Below, in pieces: positions 37,183 through 45,216 of a stretch of DNA of 64,000 nucleotides; position 1 is the first letter of the stretch, and every line of letters begins with the position of its first letter. Made by a program: the position numbers and the translations under genes. The notes under the pieces were generated by a model. It had not been told where the DNA came from, made no database searches, and saw only the letters and a list, made by a program, of their open reading frames with translations. The DNA comes from CAWCKS01 sp963796195 (lineage in GTDB: Bacteria > Pseudomonadota > Alphaproteobacteria > Rhizobiales > Xanthobacteraceae), in NCBI GenBank assembly GCA_963796195.1, contig CAWCKS010000005.1, forward strand, positions 62,001 to 126,000, written 5' to 3'.

Positions 37183-37560
37183 CCGTTCGTCCCCGCGAAA
37201 GCGGGGACCCAGGGGCCAAGAAGCGTGAGCTTCTATGTCTACATTCTCGCGAGCCAGAGGAACGGAACAATCTACGTTGGCTCGACCGACGATCTTGTCC
37301 GCCGTGTCTGGCAGCATCGGAACAACCTGATTGCCGGCTTCACGCAGCAGCACGGAGTGAAGACGTTGGTCTGGTACGAAGTGCACGAAGGCAGGGAGCA
37401 GGCTTTGTTACGCGAGCGACAGGTCAAGAAATGGAAGCGGAGCTGGAAACTTGCTCTTGTCGAGAAGGAAAATCCGAGGTGGCGTGATTTGTGGTGCGAC
37501 ATCACACCATGAGCGCGTTGCTCAATAACCCTGGGTCCCCGCTTTCGCGGGGACGAACGG
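37183..37560. mobile_element. GIY-YIG gene boxed by perfect 32-bp inverted repeats
   Basis: 37183-37214 and 37529-37560 are perfect inverted copies, 32 of 32 bases. Each is itself a hairpin (GTCCCCGC-GAAA-GCGGGGAC). They enclose 314 bp holding only a GIY-YIG nuclease gene. The unit sits between coxD and coxE, which are normally adjacent, so it looks like an inserted REP-type element carrying its own nuclease. Confidence 0.7.
37225..37512 (+). CDS. GIY-YIG nuclease domain protein
   Basis: A 95-residue stand-alone GIY-YIG domain of the small UvrC-like/UPF0213 group. The motif appears as YVYILASQRNGTIYVGSTDD, followed by LVRRVWQHRNN and the glutamate-bearing EGREQALLRERQVKKWKRSW. ATG at 37225 lies 10 bp inside the left inverted repeat and the stop 16 bp before the right one. 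The fit of gene to repeats suggests the protein acts on them, for example by nicking; that is inference. Codon use appears slightly less GC-rich than that of the cox genes. Confidence 0.92.
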   Translation: MSFYVYILASQRNGTIYVGSTDDLVRRVWQHRNNLIAGFTQQHGVKTLVWYEVHEGREQALLRERQVKKWKRSWKLALVEKENPRWRDLWCDITP

Positions 37561-37599
37561 TGTGGGTGCGCCTCGGCAAATAATCGAAGAACATCAAAA

Positions 37600-38802
37600 A
37601 TGCCCACCCAACCCGACCACCCCACCACCTCCGGCGTCATCGCCGACAACATCATCGGCTTTGGCCGGGCATTGCGCGCGGCGGGGCTGCCGGTCGGGCC
37701 CGGCGCGATCATCGATGCGATGAACGCGCTGCAGATCGTCGGGGTTTCGAGCCGCGATGACGTCTATGCCGCGCTGGAGGCGGTGTTCGTCAAGCGGAGA
37801 GAGCACGCGATTATTTTCGCGCAGGCCTTCGACATTTTCTTCCGCGTCGCGCAGGACTGGGACCAGCTGGTCGACCAGATGCCGTTGCCGGCGCCGCCGC
37901 TGCAGGCTCCGCCGCCGCCGGCCTCGCGCCGGGTGCAGGAGGCCTTGGCGCAGCGCGATCTCGTCGAGGAGCGCGACGTCTACGCCGAGGAGATGCAGCT
38001 TGCCGTCTCCGATGAGGAGCTGTTGCAGAAGAAAGATTTTGCGCAGATGAGCGCGGCCGAGATCGAGCATGCGATGCGCGCGGTGCAGCGCCTCGTACTG
38101 CCGCTCGCCGAGCGGCCGAGCCGGCGCTACCAGCCGCTGCTGCATGGCCGCAAGCTCGACCTGCGCCGCACCTTGCGCGGCTCGCTGCGCACCGCCGGCG
38201 AGATCGTCAACCTGGCGCGGCTCGGCCGCGTCGACAAGCCGGTGCCGATCGTGGCGCTGCTCGACATTTCCGGCTCGATGAATGAATACACCCGGCTGTT
38301 CCTGCATTTCCTCCACGCGGTGACCGATGCGCGCAAGCGCGTCTCGGTCTTCCTGTTCGGCACGCGGCTGACCAACATCACGCGTGCTCTGCGCGCTCGC
38401 GATCCCGACGAGGCACTGGCGGCATGCTCCGAGCTGGTCGAGGACTGGTCGGGCGGCACGCGCATTGCGCCGTCGCTGCACACCTTCAACCGGCTGTGGA
38501 GCCGGCGGGTGCTCGGGCAGGGCGCCATCGTGCTCCTGATTACCGACGGGCTCGAGCGCGAACCCGACCAGCGGCTCGCCTTCGAGATGGACCGGCTGCA
38601 CCGCTCTTGCCGGCGGCTGATCTGGCTCAACCCGCTGCTGCGCTTCACGGGCTTCGAGGCGCGGGCCCAGGGCATCAAATTGATGCTGCCGCACGTTGAC
38701 GAATTCCGCCCGGTGCACAATCTAGACTCAATTGATGATCTGATAACCGCGCTGTCGACAGCCCCGTCCAGGGGACGGGTCCTCGAACGGCACGCGGCCT
38801 AA
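37600..38802 (+). CDS. coxE: CoxE-like von Willebrand A domain protein
   Basis: A 400-residue VWA-domain protein that works with CoxD in maturing the CoxL active site. The MIDAS motif is ALLDISGSMNEYTRLFLHFL near residue 222, with later LFGTRLTNITRAL and IVLLITDGLERE. The N-terminal part is mostly helical and has a proline-rich stretch near residue 105. The stop codon lies in the left arm of a 13-bp hairpin at 38800-38839 that may act as a terminator or mRNA stabiliser. Confidence 0.9.
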   Translation: MPTQPDHPTTSGVIADNIIGFGRALRAAGLPVGPGAIIDAMNALQIVGVSSRDDVYAALEAVFVKRREHAIIFAQAFDIFFRVAQDWDQLVDQMPLPAPPLQAPPPPASRRVQEALAQRDLVEERDVYAEEMQLAVSDEELLQKKDFAQMSAAEIEHAMRAVQRLVLPLAERPSRRYQPLLHGRKLDLRRTLRGSLRTAGEIVNLARLGRVDKPVPIVALLDISGSMNEYTRLFLHFLHAVTDARKRVSVFLFGTRLTNITRALRARDPDEALAACSELVEDWSGGTRIAPSLHTFNRLWSRRVLGQGAIVLLITDGLEREPDQRLAFEMDRLHRSCRRLIWLNPLLRFTGFEARAQGIKLMLPHVDEFRPVHNLDSIDDLITALSTAPSRGRVLERHAA

Positions 38803-38839
38803 GGTGCGATGAGATTGATTGAATCGTCATCGCACCTTA
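38800..38839. repeat. 13-bp hairpin overlapping the coxE stop codon
   Basis: TAAGGTGCGATGA (38800-38812) pairs perfectly with 38827-38839 across a 14-base loop. No T-run follows, so it is not a standard terminator; 3'-end stabilisation or differential expression within the operon is possible. Confidence 0.65.
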
Positions 38840-38852
38840 GATTCTTGATTGT

Positions 38853-38897
38853 GCATGATCTTTCCGGAAAACCGCTTCGCACTTTTCCGGATCATGC
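38853..38897. repeat. REP-like palindromic repeat, copy 2
   Basis: GCATGATC...GATCATGC arms around CCGGAAAACCG...CACTTTTCCG, related to 15327-15374. It lies between coxE and the first XdhC-type gene. Confidence 0.8.
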
Positions 38898-38912
38898 CTG
38901 AGGGAGAAAAAA

Positions 38913-39239
38913 ATGCTGAGCCGCGACGACGATATCCTCAAAGCTGCGGAAGAGTGGACCAAGGCCGGTCACGGCGTCGCGCTTGCGACCGTGGTCGAGA
39001 CCTGGGGCTCGGCGCCGCGGCCGACCGGTTCGCACCTCGTCATCAACGATGACGGCACGTTTCTGGGCTCTGTGTCCGGCGGCTGCGTCGAGGGCGCGGT
39101 GGTCACCGAAGCACTCGACGTGATCGAGAGCGGCAAGCCAAAAATGCTGGAGTTCGGCGTCGCCGACGAAACCGCCTGGAACGTCGGCCTGTCCTGCGGT
39201 GGCACCATCCGCGTGTTCGTGGAGAAGATCGGCTCGTGA
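38913..39239 (+). CDS. XdhC/CoxI family protein, N-terminal part type
   Basis: A 108-residue protein matching only the N-terminal XdhC_CoxI domain: KAGHGVALATVVETWGSAPR, SVSGGCVEGAVVTEAL and VGLSCGGTIRVFVEKI with the conserved cysteines. XdhC proteins bind and help sulfurate molybdenum cofactor for xanthine-oxidase-family enzymes. The Rossmann-like C-terminal half is a separate gene immediately downstream with a 4-bp overlap, so the two probably act as one unit. Confidence 0.88.
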   Translation: MLSRDDDILKAAEEWTKAGHGVALATVVETWGSAPRPTGSHLVINDDGTFLGSVSGGCVEGAVVTEALDVIESGKPKMLEFGVADETAWNVGLSCGGTIRVFVEKIGS

Positions 39240-39955
39240 AACAGGAAACTCTCACTGAGCTCAATGCCGAACGGCAGGCGCGGCAGCCTGTCCTTGTCGT
39301 GACCGACATGGCCGACGGCAGCCAGCGCCTGGTCAAGCACAAGGATTTTGCATCCGATCCTCTGCGCGCCGAGCTCGAAAAGCATTTGCGCATGGGCAAG
39401 AGCGGCGCGGTCGAGGTCGACGGCAAGAAGCTGTTCATCACCGTGCATGCGCCGACCGCGCGCCTCGTCATCACCGGCGCCGTTCATATCAGCCAGGCGC
39501 TGGCGCCGATGGCGAAGATGCTCGACTACGACGTCACCGTCGTTGACCCGCGCACGGCGTTTGCGAGCGCCGAGCGGTTTCCCGACGTGCCGTTGATCGC
39601 GGAATGGCCCGACACCGCTCTGCCACCGCTCAACGTCGACCACTACACCGCATTCGTTGCGCTGACGCATGATCCGAAGATCGACGATCCCGCGCTGGCG
39701 CATGCGCTGGAGCGCGACTGCTTCTATATCGGTGCGCTCGGCTCGCGGAAGACGCATGCCAAGCGCCTCGAACGTCTGAAGAAGCTCGGCTTCGGCGACA
39801 ATGTGCTGTCGCGCATCCACGCGCCGATCGGTCTCAATATCGGTGCGGTGTCGCCCGCGGAGATCGCAGTGGCGATCATCGGCGAAATCACGCAGCAGCT
39901 GCGCGGGCCCAAGGAAGTTAAACAGGACGTCAAGGTTGCGGGGCAGGCGTCATGA
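39236..39955 (+). CDS. XdhC family protein with Rossmann-like C-terminal domain
   Basis: A 239-residue protein; the C-terminal XdhC Rossmann-like domain has VITGAVHISQALAPMAKMLD, VTVVDPRTAFASAERFPD, FVALTHDPKIDDPAL and IGALGSRKTHAKRLERL, ending with IGLNIGAVSPAEIAVAIIGE. The GTG start overlaps the preceding gene, and its own stop overlaps the next gene (ATGA). Its likely role is delivery of mature molybdenum cofactor to the cox-type enzyme. Confidence 0.9.
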   Translation: MKQETLTELNAERQARQPVLVVTDMADGSQRLVKHKDFASDPLRAELEKHLRMGKSGAVEVDGKKLFITVHAPTARLVITGAVHISQALAPMAKMLDYDVTVVDPRTAFASAERFPDVPLIAEWPDTALPPLNVDHYTAFVALTHDPKIDDPALAHALERDCFYIGALGSRKTHAKRLERLKKLGFGDNVLSRIHAPIGLNIGAVSPAEIAVAIIGEITQQLRGPKEVKQDVKVAGQAS

Positions 39956-41556
39956 GGTTTGGCCCCGTCGCGCCGGCGGACGCGATCGGCGGCGTGGTCG
40001 TCCACACCATCCGCCGCGGCAAGCTCATTCTGAAGAAGGGCGCGGTGATCGGCGCCGCTGAAGTCGAGGCGCTGACCTCGGCCGGCGTTAACCAGGTCGT
40101 GGTCGCCGCACTCGATCCGGGTGACGTCTCCGAAGATGTGGCGGCGGCGACGATCGCGCAGGCGGTCGCCGGCGACGGCGTCACTGTCGAACGAGCCTTC
40201 ACCGGACGCTCGAACCTGTTCGCGGCGCTGCCCGGCGTGCTGGTGGTCGACCGCACAGCGGTCGATCGCATCAACCGCGTCGATGAGGCGATCACGCTCG
40301 CGACGCTGCCGACCTTCAAGCCCGTCGTCACCGGCGAGATGATCGGCACGGTGAAGATCATCCCGTTCGGCGTCGAGGGCAGGCTGCGCGATCGCGCGGT
40401 CGACTCCGCCAACCACGACGTGATGCGGGTGGCGCCCTATCGCGTCAGCAAGGTCGGCATCGTCTCGACTCTGCTGCCGGGGCTCGCGCCAAAGGTGATC
40501 GAGAAGACGCTGCAGGTGACCGCCGAGCGGCTGGCGCCGGCCGGCGCAAGGATCATCGCGGAGAAGCGCGTCGCCCATGACGAGCGCGACGTCGCACAGG
40601 CGATCGACGCAATGTTCAAGCAGGGCGCCGAGCTCGTCATCGTGTTCGGCGCTTCGGCCATCGCCGACCGGCGCGACGTCATCCCCGCCGCGATCGAGCG
40701 CGTCAACGGTCGTGTCGAGCATTTCGGCATGCCGGTTGATCCCGGCAACCTGATGCTGATCGGGCAGGTCGACGGGCGGCCGGTGATCGGTGCGCCGGGC
40801 TGCGCTCGCTCGCCGAAGGAAAACGGCTTTGACTGGATCCTGATGCGGATGCTCGCCGGTCTGCCGGTAACGCGCGAGGACATCACGGGCTTGGGCGTCG
40901 GCGGCCTGTTGATGGAGATCGTGACGCGGCCGCAGCCGCGCGTCGGCGTCGGCGCCGAGGACAATCGCCACGTGTCGGCAATCATTCTTGCAGCCGGAAA
41001 ATCCAGCCGGATGGGCGGGCCGAACAAGCTACTCGAGCATTTGCGCGGCAAGCCGCTGGTGCGCATTGTCGCCGAGCAGGCGCTGGCGTCGAAGGCGTCG
41101 CCGGTCGTGGTCGTGACCGGCCACATGGCCGACGACGTCAAGGCCGCGCTGAAGGGCCTCGACGTCACCTTCGCGCACAATCCGCAGTTCGCGACCGGCC
41201 TTGCGAGCTCGGTGAAGACAGGCGTGGCCGCGCTGCCCGCGGACGCCGACGGTGCAGTGATTTGTCTCGGCGACATGCCTGACGTCGACGCCGGTCTGAT
41301 CAACCGGTTGATCGGGGCGTTCGCGCCGGACAAGGGCGCGCTGATCGCGATTCCGGTGAGCGATGGCCGCCGCGGCAACCCGGTGCTGTGGTCGCGGCGT
41401 TTCTTCGATGAATTGATGACGCTCGAAGGCGACGTCGGCGCGCGTCATCTGATCGCGAAGCACGGCGTAGCGGTCACCGAAGTGCCGGCTGATGGCCAGA
41501 GCGCGTTCCTCGACATCGACACGCCGGAAGCGCTGGCGCTGGCGCGGCAAGGATAG
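39952..41556 (+). CDS. Fused molybdopterin-binding / MobA-like nucleotidyltransferase
   Basis: A 534-residue two-domain protein. Residues 1 to about 340 are a MoeA/MoaB-like molybdopterin-binding domain (GGVVVHTIRRGKLILKKGAV, LVIVFGASAIADRRDVIPAA, PGCARSPKENGFDWIL). From about 343 a MobA/MocA-type domain follows: SAIILAAGKSSRMGGPNKLL is the nucleotide-binding signature, then VVVVTGHMADDVKAAL and ICLGDMPDVD. It probably transfers CMP or GMP to molybdopterin to make the dinucleotide cofactor used by cox-type hydroxylases. Last gene of the cox accessory set. Confidence 0.9.
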   Translation: MRFGPVAPADAIGGVVVHTIRRGKLILKKGAVIGAAEVEALTSAGVNQVVVAALDPGDVSEDVAAATIAQAVAGDGVTVERAFTGRSNLFAALPGVLVVDRTAVDRINRVDEAITLATLPTFKPVVTGEMIGTVKIIPFGVEGRLRDRAVDSANHDVMRVAPYRVSKVGIVSTLLPGLAPKVIEKTLQVTAERLAPAGARIIAEKRVAHDERDVAQAIDAMFKQGAELVIVFGASAIADRRDVIPAAIERVNGRVEHFGMPVDPGNLMLIGQVDGRPVIGAPGCARSPKENGFDWILMRMLAGLPVTREDITGLGVGGLLMEIVTRPQPRVGVGAEDNRHVSAIILAAGKSSRMGGPNKLLEHLRGKPLVRIVAEQALASKASPVVVVTGHMADDVKAALKGLDVTFAHNPQFATGLASSVKTGVAALPADADGAVICLGDMPDVDAGLINRLIGAFAPDKGALIAIPVSDGRRGNPVLWSRRFFDELMTLEGDVGARHLIAKHGVAVTEVPADGQSAFLDIDTPEALALARQG

Positions 41557-42006
41557 CTACTGCGCCGCAAGCTGCAGCGCGAGCATCACGAGCGTGCGGG
41601 CAAAGCCGAAGGCGTGATCGCGAAACACTGATCGTGCGAGCTGCGATTGCATCTCCGGCGGATCGCTGGCCTGGCCGAGACGGACCGCATTCGGCAGCGT
41701 GCGCATGCGCGTCACGGCAAAGCCGAACAGCGCCAGCGCGAGCGAGCCCCAGGTGATCCAGCCGGAGATTTCGTCGGCGAAAATCTCGGCGATGATGGCG
41801 CCGAGCACGACGAGCATCATCAGCGCGACGAGGCGGTTCATCGGCCAGGCCTCGGTGGTGACGCGGCGGTAGTAGGCCGAGATCGACGCCAGCACCTCCG
41901 GCGGCAAGACCTCCTCGTCGTGCCTGCGGGTCTGCACGTCGAACATCAGGTCGAACCACAACACGGCGAGCAGGAAGCCCAGGCCTGCGGCGGCAAAAGC
42001 ATTCAT
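41557..42006 (-). CDS. Membrane protein of unknown function
   Basis: A 149-residue protein with four predicted helices (AAAGLGFLLAVLWFDLMFDV, LVALMMLVVLGAIIAEIFAD, ITWGSLALALFGFAVTRMRT, AFGFARTLVMLALQLAAQ). The sequence DVQTRRHDEEVLPPEVLASI after helix 1 is polar and probably cytoplasmic. Not recognised. Its stop directly abuts the stop of the MobA-like gene (convergent). Confidence 0.7.
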   Translation of the reverse strand: MNAFAAAGLGFLLAVLWFDLMFDVQTRRHDEEVLPPEVLASISAYYRRVTTEAWPMNRLVALMMLVVLGAIIAEIFADEISGWITWGSLALALFGFAVTRMRTLPNAVRLGQASDPPEMQSQLARSVFRDHAFGFARTLVMLALQLAAQ

Positions 42007-42209
42007 GGTGGCCTCCGCGATCGTTCACATGACATGAGGCATCTAACCAGAGTGTAGCTTGCGACGCGACGAGAAGGCCGAAGGCATCGTGGTGCAGCGC
42101 GGCATTTTCGGGAATCTGTGTGCTCCGAGTCGTAATCCCCATCGCCGATTCACTAACTGGCAACGGCTTTTTGCTTAGGTCGGCCGCTTGGTGCGTGCGG
42201 GGGCAGGGC

Positions 42210-42587
42210 ATGGTCGGGTCGTTGATCCGTTTGGGCGTTCTGGTGGCCGTCGTGGCCGCGATCTTCTGGCATACGTCAGGGGCGGCGCGTGGCGCTGGTG
42301 CGCTCGCTGTTGGGCGGTGTGGTGCGTACGGCAACGCCTATGACTATCCGACGCCTTCAGCGGCGCTACACGCGGCGAAAGCCAAGTGCGACGGCGCCTG
42401 CACGACGGTGACGATGAAGCGCGCCTGTGCGGCCTTCGCAGTCGATGTCAAAAATCCGTGCGGGCCGTTCGGCTATGCAGTGGCGTCGCAGATCTCGGGC
42501 GCGCTCAATACGTCGATGAAGAACTGCTACAAGTTCGGCGGCCAGGACTGTGTGATCCGCACCTGGGCCTGCGACGTCAAGGGCTAG
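42210..42587 (+). CDS. DUF4189 domain secreted protein
   Basis: A 125-residue protein: signal peptide (SLIRLGVLVAVVAAIFWHTS), then a cysteine-rich DUF4189 domain (GALAVGRCGAYGNAYDYPTP, AAKAKCDGACTTVTMKRACA, NPCGPFGYAVASQ, CVIRTWACDVKG). About eight cysteines probably form disulfides in the periplasm. ATG at 42210 follows a GGGGCAGGG purine stretch; the open frame begins earlier at 42120 but without coding character. Function unknown. Confidence 0.82.
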   Translation: MVGSLIRLGVLVAVVAAIFWHTSGAARGAGALAVGRCGAYGNAYDYPTPSAALHAAKAKCDGACTTVTMKRACAAFAVDVKNPCGPFGYAVASQISGALNTSMKNCYKFGGQDCVIRTWACDVKG

Positions 42588-42689
42588 AACCACGTCCATC
42601 CCCGAGGGGGTGGTCAGTGAAAATATCCATTAGAACAGTCAGTTACGAGATTTTTAGCGACATCTTGGCGTCCACACGATTTCTTGACT

Positions 42690-42719
42690 TGAATATGACT
42701 GACCGGTCAGTCATATTCA
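42690..42719. promoter_or_regulatory. TetR operator, 30-bp perfect palindrome
   Basis: Perfect palindrome centred on GACCGGTC with ATGACTGACC/GGTCAGTCAT arms, ending 4 bp before the tetR ATG. TTGACT at 42684-42689 may be the -35 box. Position and form fit an autoregulating TetR-family site. Confidence 0.88.
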
Positions 42720-42723
42720 TTGC

Positions 42724-43455
42724 ATGAAAACAGCCCAGCCGAAACTCCGATCGCCATTACGAAGTCGCGCCCGGCGGGCCGCAGCCGGGCGGCCGGCCGA
42801 CCCCGTCGCCGCAGGCGACGCCGGCACAGCTGGCGACACCGCCGCCGCCATCTCCCGCCGCGCCGCCGGCGCTGCGGCCAAGCGCCAGGCCATCCTCGAA
42901 GCCGCGCTCGATGAATTCTCCGCCCGCGGGTTTGCCGCCACGCGGATGGACGACGTTGCCGAACGGGCCGGCGTCGCCAAGGGTACGATCTACCTCTACT
43001 TCAAGGACAAGGAGGCGCTGTTCCAGGAACTGGTGCGGACCTCGCTGGTTCCGATCGTCGGTGGCCTGAAGATCCCCGAAGGCGTCGAGGTCTCGGTGCG
43101 CGTGCTGCTCGAAGCCTTCGCCGACACGCTGGTCCGCGAAGTGCTGGAGACGCGGCGCGGCGACCTCATTCGGCTCGTGATCTCCGAAGGCGGGCGGTTT
43201 CCGCAGCTCGCCGAATTCCACTATCACGAGGTGATCGAGCGCGGCATCAACGCGATGCGCGGACTGATCGGCTTCGGCCTTGCACGCGGCGAAATCAAGA
43301 ATCCAATACTGCAGGAATTTCCGCAGCTCGTTATCGCGCCCGCGCTGGTGGCGTTGATCTGGCAGGGCATGTTCGCAAAATTCGCGCCGCTCGACGTACG
43401 CGCGATGCTGCAAACCCACATTGATCTTCTTCTCGGGCAAGTGAGGACGTCATGA
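42724..43455 (+). CDS. TetR family transcriptional regulator
   Basis: A 243-residue repressor. A 45-residue Ala/Arg-rich N-terminal extension precedes the helix-turn-helix (AILEAALDEFSARGFAATRM, DDVAERAGVAKGTIYLYFKD). The C-terminal part resembles the CecR/YbiH or TetR_C_33-like class that controls ABC efflux. ATG lies 5 bp from the palindromic operator, so autoregulation is expected. Its stop overlaps the adaptor gene by 4 bp, placing regulator and pump in one operon. Confidence 0.92.
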   Translation: MKTAQPKLRSPLRSRARRAAAGRPADPVAAGDAGTAGDTAAAISRRAAGAAAKRQAILEAALDEFSARGFAATRMDDVAERAGVAKGTIYLYFKDKEALFQELVRTSLVPIVGGLKIPEGVEVSVRVLLEAFADTLVREVLETRRGDLIRLVISEGGRFPQLAEFHYHEVIERGINAMRGLIGFGLARGEIKNPILQEFPQLVIAPALVALIWQGMFAKFAPLDVRAMLQTHIDLLLGQVRTS

Positions 43456-44246
43456 GACGTACCGTCTCTTTGATCGCAGCGGGCGCGTGCCTGCTGCTTA
43501 CCGCCTGCGGGCAGGGCAACGACGCGGGCTATCAGGGTTGGGTCGAGGCCGACCTGATTTTCGTCAGCCCCGATGAAGCCGGGCGCGTTGTCAAGCTCGA
43601 CGTCCGTGAGGGCGATCAGATCACCACGGGCAAACCGATCTACGCGCTCGACGACGATTTGCAGCAGGCCGATCTGAACCAGAACAACGCCTCGCTGCTC
43701 AACGCCAAGCAGACTTTCGATCGCGCGCAGGCGCTGATGAAGACCGGCAGCGGCACGCAGGCCAACTACGACACCGCCGAGATGGCGCTGCGAGTCGCCG
43801 AAGCGCGGGTCAACACCTCGCAGACGCGGCTGGCGCGGCGGACCGCGTTTGCGCCGGTCAGCGGCAGCGTGCAGCAAGTCTATTTCCGCGAGGGCGAGAC
43901 CGTGCCGGCGCTGCGTCCGGTGCTTTCGATCATGCCGCCGGGCAACATGAAGATCCGCTTCTTCGTCGCGGAGAGCGAATTGCCGAAACTCGCGCTCGGC
44001 GACAGCGTCAAGATCGGTTGCGACGGTTGCGCCGCCGATCTCACGGCAAAGATCTACTTCATCGCAACGACGGCCGAATACACACCACCCGTGATCTATA
44101 GCCAGGACGAGCGCTCAAAACTCGTCTACCTGATCCAGGCGCGGCCTGAAAAGCCCGACGCGCTGCGGGTGGGCCAGCCGGTGAGTGTTTTCCTGCAGCC
44201 GAAGAGTGCGGACTTGAAGGGCGAACCGATCGCGAAGGCGGGGTAA
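43452..44246 (+). CDS. HlyD-type efflux adaptor lipoprotein
   Basis: A 264-residue periplasmic adaptor of the YbhG/HlyD type. It has a lipoprotein signal with lipobox LTAC (SLIAAGACLLLTACGQGN), a biotinyl-lipoyl-like part (VSPDEAGRVVKLDVREGDQI), a coiled-coil hairpin near residues 70-125 and a beta-barrel part (PGNMKIRFFVAESELPKLAL). Two cysteines in IGCDGCAADL are unusual. It links the ABC pump to the outer membrane. Confidence 0.88.
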   Translation: MRRTVSLIAAGACLLLTACGQGNDAGYQGWVEADLIFVSPDEAGRVVKLDVREGDQITTGKPIYALDDDLQQADLNQNNASLLNAKQTFDRAQALMKTGSGTQANYDTAEMALRVAEARVNTSQTRLARRTAFAPVSGSVQQVYFREGETVPALRPVLSIMPPGNMKIRFFVAESELPKLALGDSVKIGCDGCAADLTAKIYFIATTAEYTPPVIYSQDERSKLVYLIQARPEKPDALRVGQPVSVFLQPKSADLKGEPIAKAG

Positions 44247-44250
44247 TGTC

Positions 44251-45216
44251 ATGAATGCCGTCGCAGCATTAAAGACACCGCCGCCGTCGCCTGCGTCCGA
44301 GATCGCGATCGATGTGCAGGGTCTGTCGAAATCGTTCGACGGACGCACGGTCGTCGACAATCTCTCGATGCAGGTCAAACGCGGCTCGATCTATGGCTTC
44401 CTCGGTCCGAATGGCTCGGGCAAGACCACGACCATCCGCATGCTGTGCGGGCTGCTGACGCCCGACAAGGGCAGGGGCACCTGCCTCGGCTACGACATCA
44501 CCAAGGATGCCGACAAGATCAAGCGCCACGTCGGCTACATGACGCAGCGCTTCAGCCTGTACCAGGATCTTTCGGTGCGCGAGAATCTGGAGTTCGTGGC
44601 GCGGCTCTACGGCATGCCGAACCCGACGCGCGCGGCGCGCGACATGATTACCCGGCTCGGCCTCAAAGGTCGCGAGGAACAGCTGGCGCAGGAACTGTCC
44701 GGCGGCTGGAAGCAGCGGCTCGCGCTCGGCGCCTGCACCCTGCCGAACCCGCAGCTGCTGCTACTCGACGAGCCGACCGCCGGCGTCGACCCGAAGGCGC
44801 GGCGCGAGTTCTGGAACGAGATTCACGCGCTCGCCGCCGAAGGGCTCACCGTGCTGGTCTCGACCCACTACATGGACGAGGCCGAGCGCTGTCACGAGAT
44901 CGCCTACATCGCCTACGGCCATCTGCTCGCGCGCGGCACGGTCGAAGAGGTGATCGCGCATTCCGCGCTGACCACCTACACGGTGACTGGCCATGAGATG
45001 CAGCCGTTGCAGACGGAGCTCGAAGGCAAACCCGGCGTCGACATGGTCGCGCCGTTCGGCACCAGCCTGCATGTGTCGGGCCGCGACGAGGCCGCGCTTG
45101 AAGCGACGATCGCTCCGTATCGTCAGCGCTCGGATCTCGTCTGGCACAAGTCGGCACCGTCGCTCGAAGACGTGTTCATCGAACTGATGGGGCGATCCCA
45201 GGACAATTTCAAATGA
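44251..45216 (+). CDS. ABC transporter ATP-binding protein (YbhF-like)
   Basis: A 321-residue drug-type ABC ATPase. Walker A LGPNGSGKTTTIRMLCGLLT, signature LSGGWKQRLALGACTL, Walker B LLLDEPTAGVDPKARR and STHYMDEAERCHEIAYI are intact. Only one nucleotide-binding domain is present, while E. coli YbhF has two. It overlaps the permease gene by 4 bp. Confidence 0.93.
   Translation: MNAVAALKTPPPSPASEIAIDVQGLSKSFDGRTVVDNLSMQVKRGSIYGFLGPNGSGKTTTIRMLCGLLTPDKGRGTCLGYDITKDADKIKRHVGYMTQRFSLYQDLSVRENLEFVARLYGMPNPTRAARDMITRLGLKGREEQLAQELSGGWKQRLALGACTLPNPQLLLLDEPTAGVDPKARREFWNEIHALAAEGLTVLVSTHYMDEAERCHEIAYIAYGHLLARGTVEEVIAHSALTTYTVTGHEMQPLQTELEGKPGVDMVAPFGTSLHVSGRDEAALEATIAPYRQRSDLVWHKSAPSLEDVFIELMGRSQDNFK

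Noticed and set aside
37272..37712. 146-residue minus-strand frame across the GIY-YIG element
   Set aside because: It reads through both inverted repeats and lies antisense to the GIY-YIG gene.
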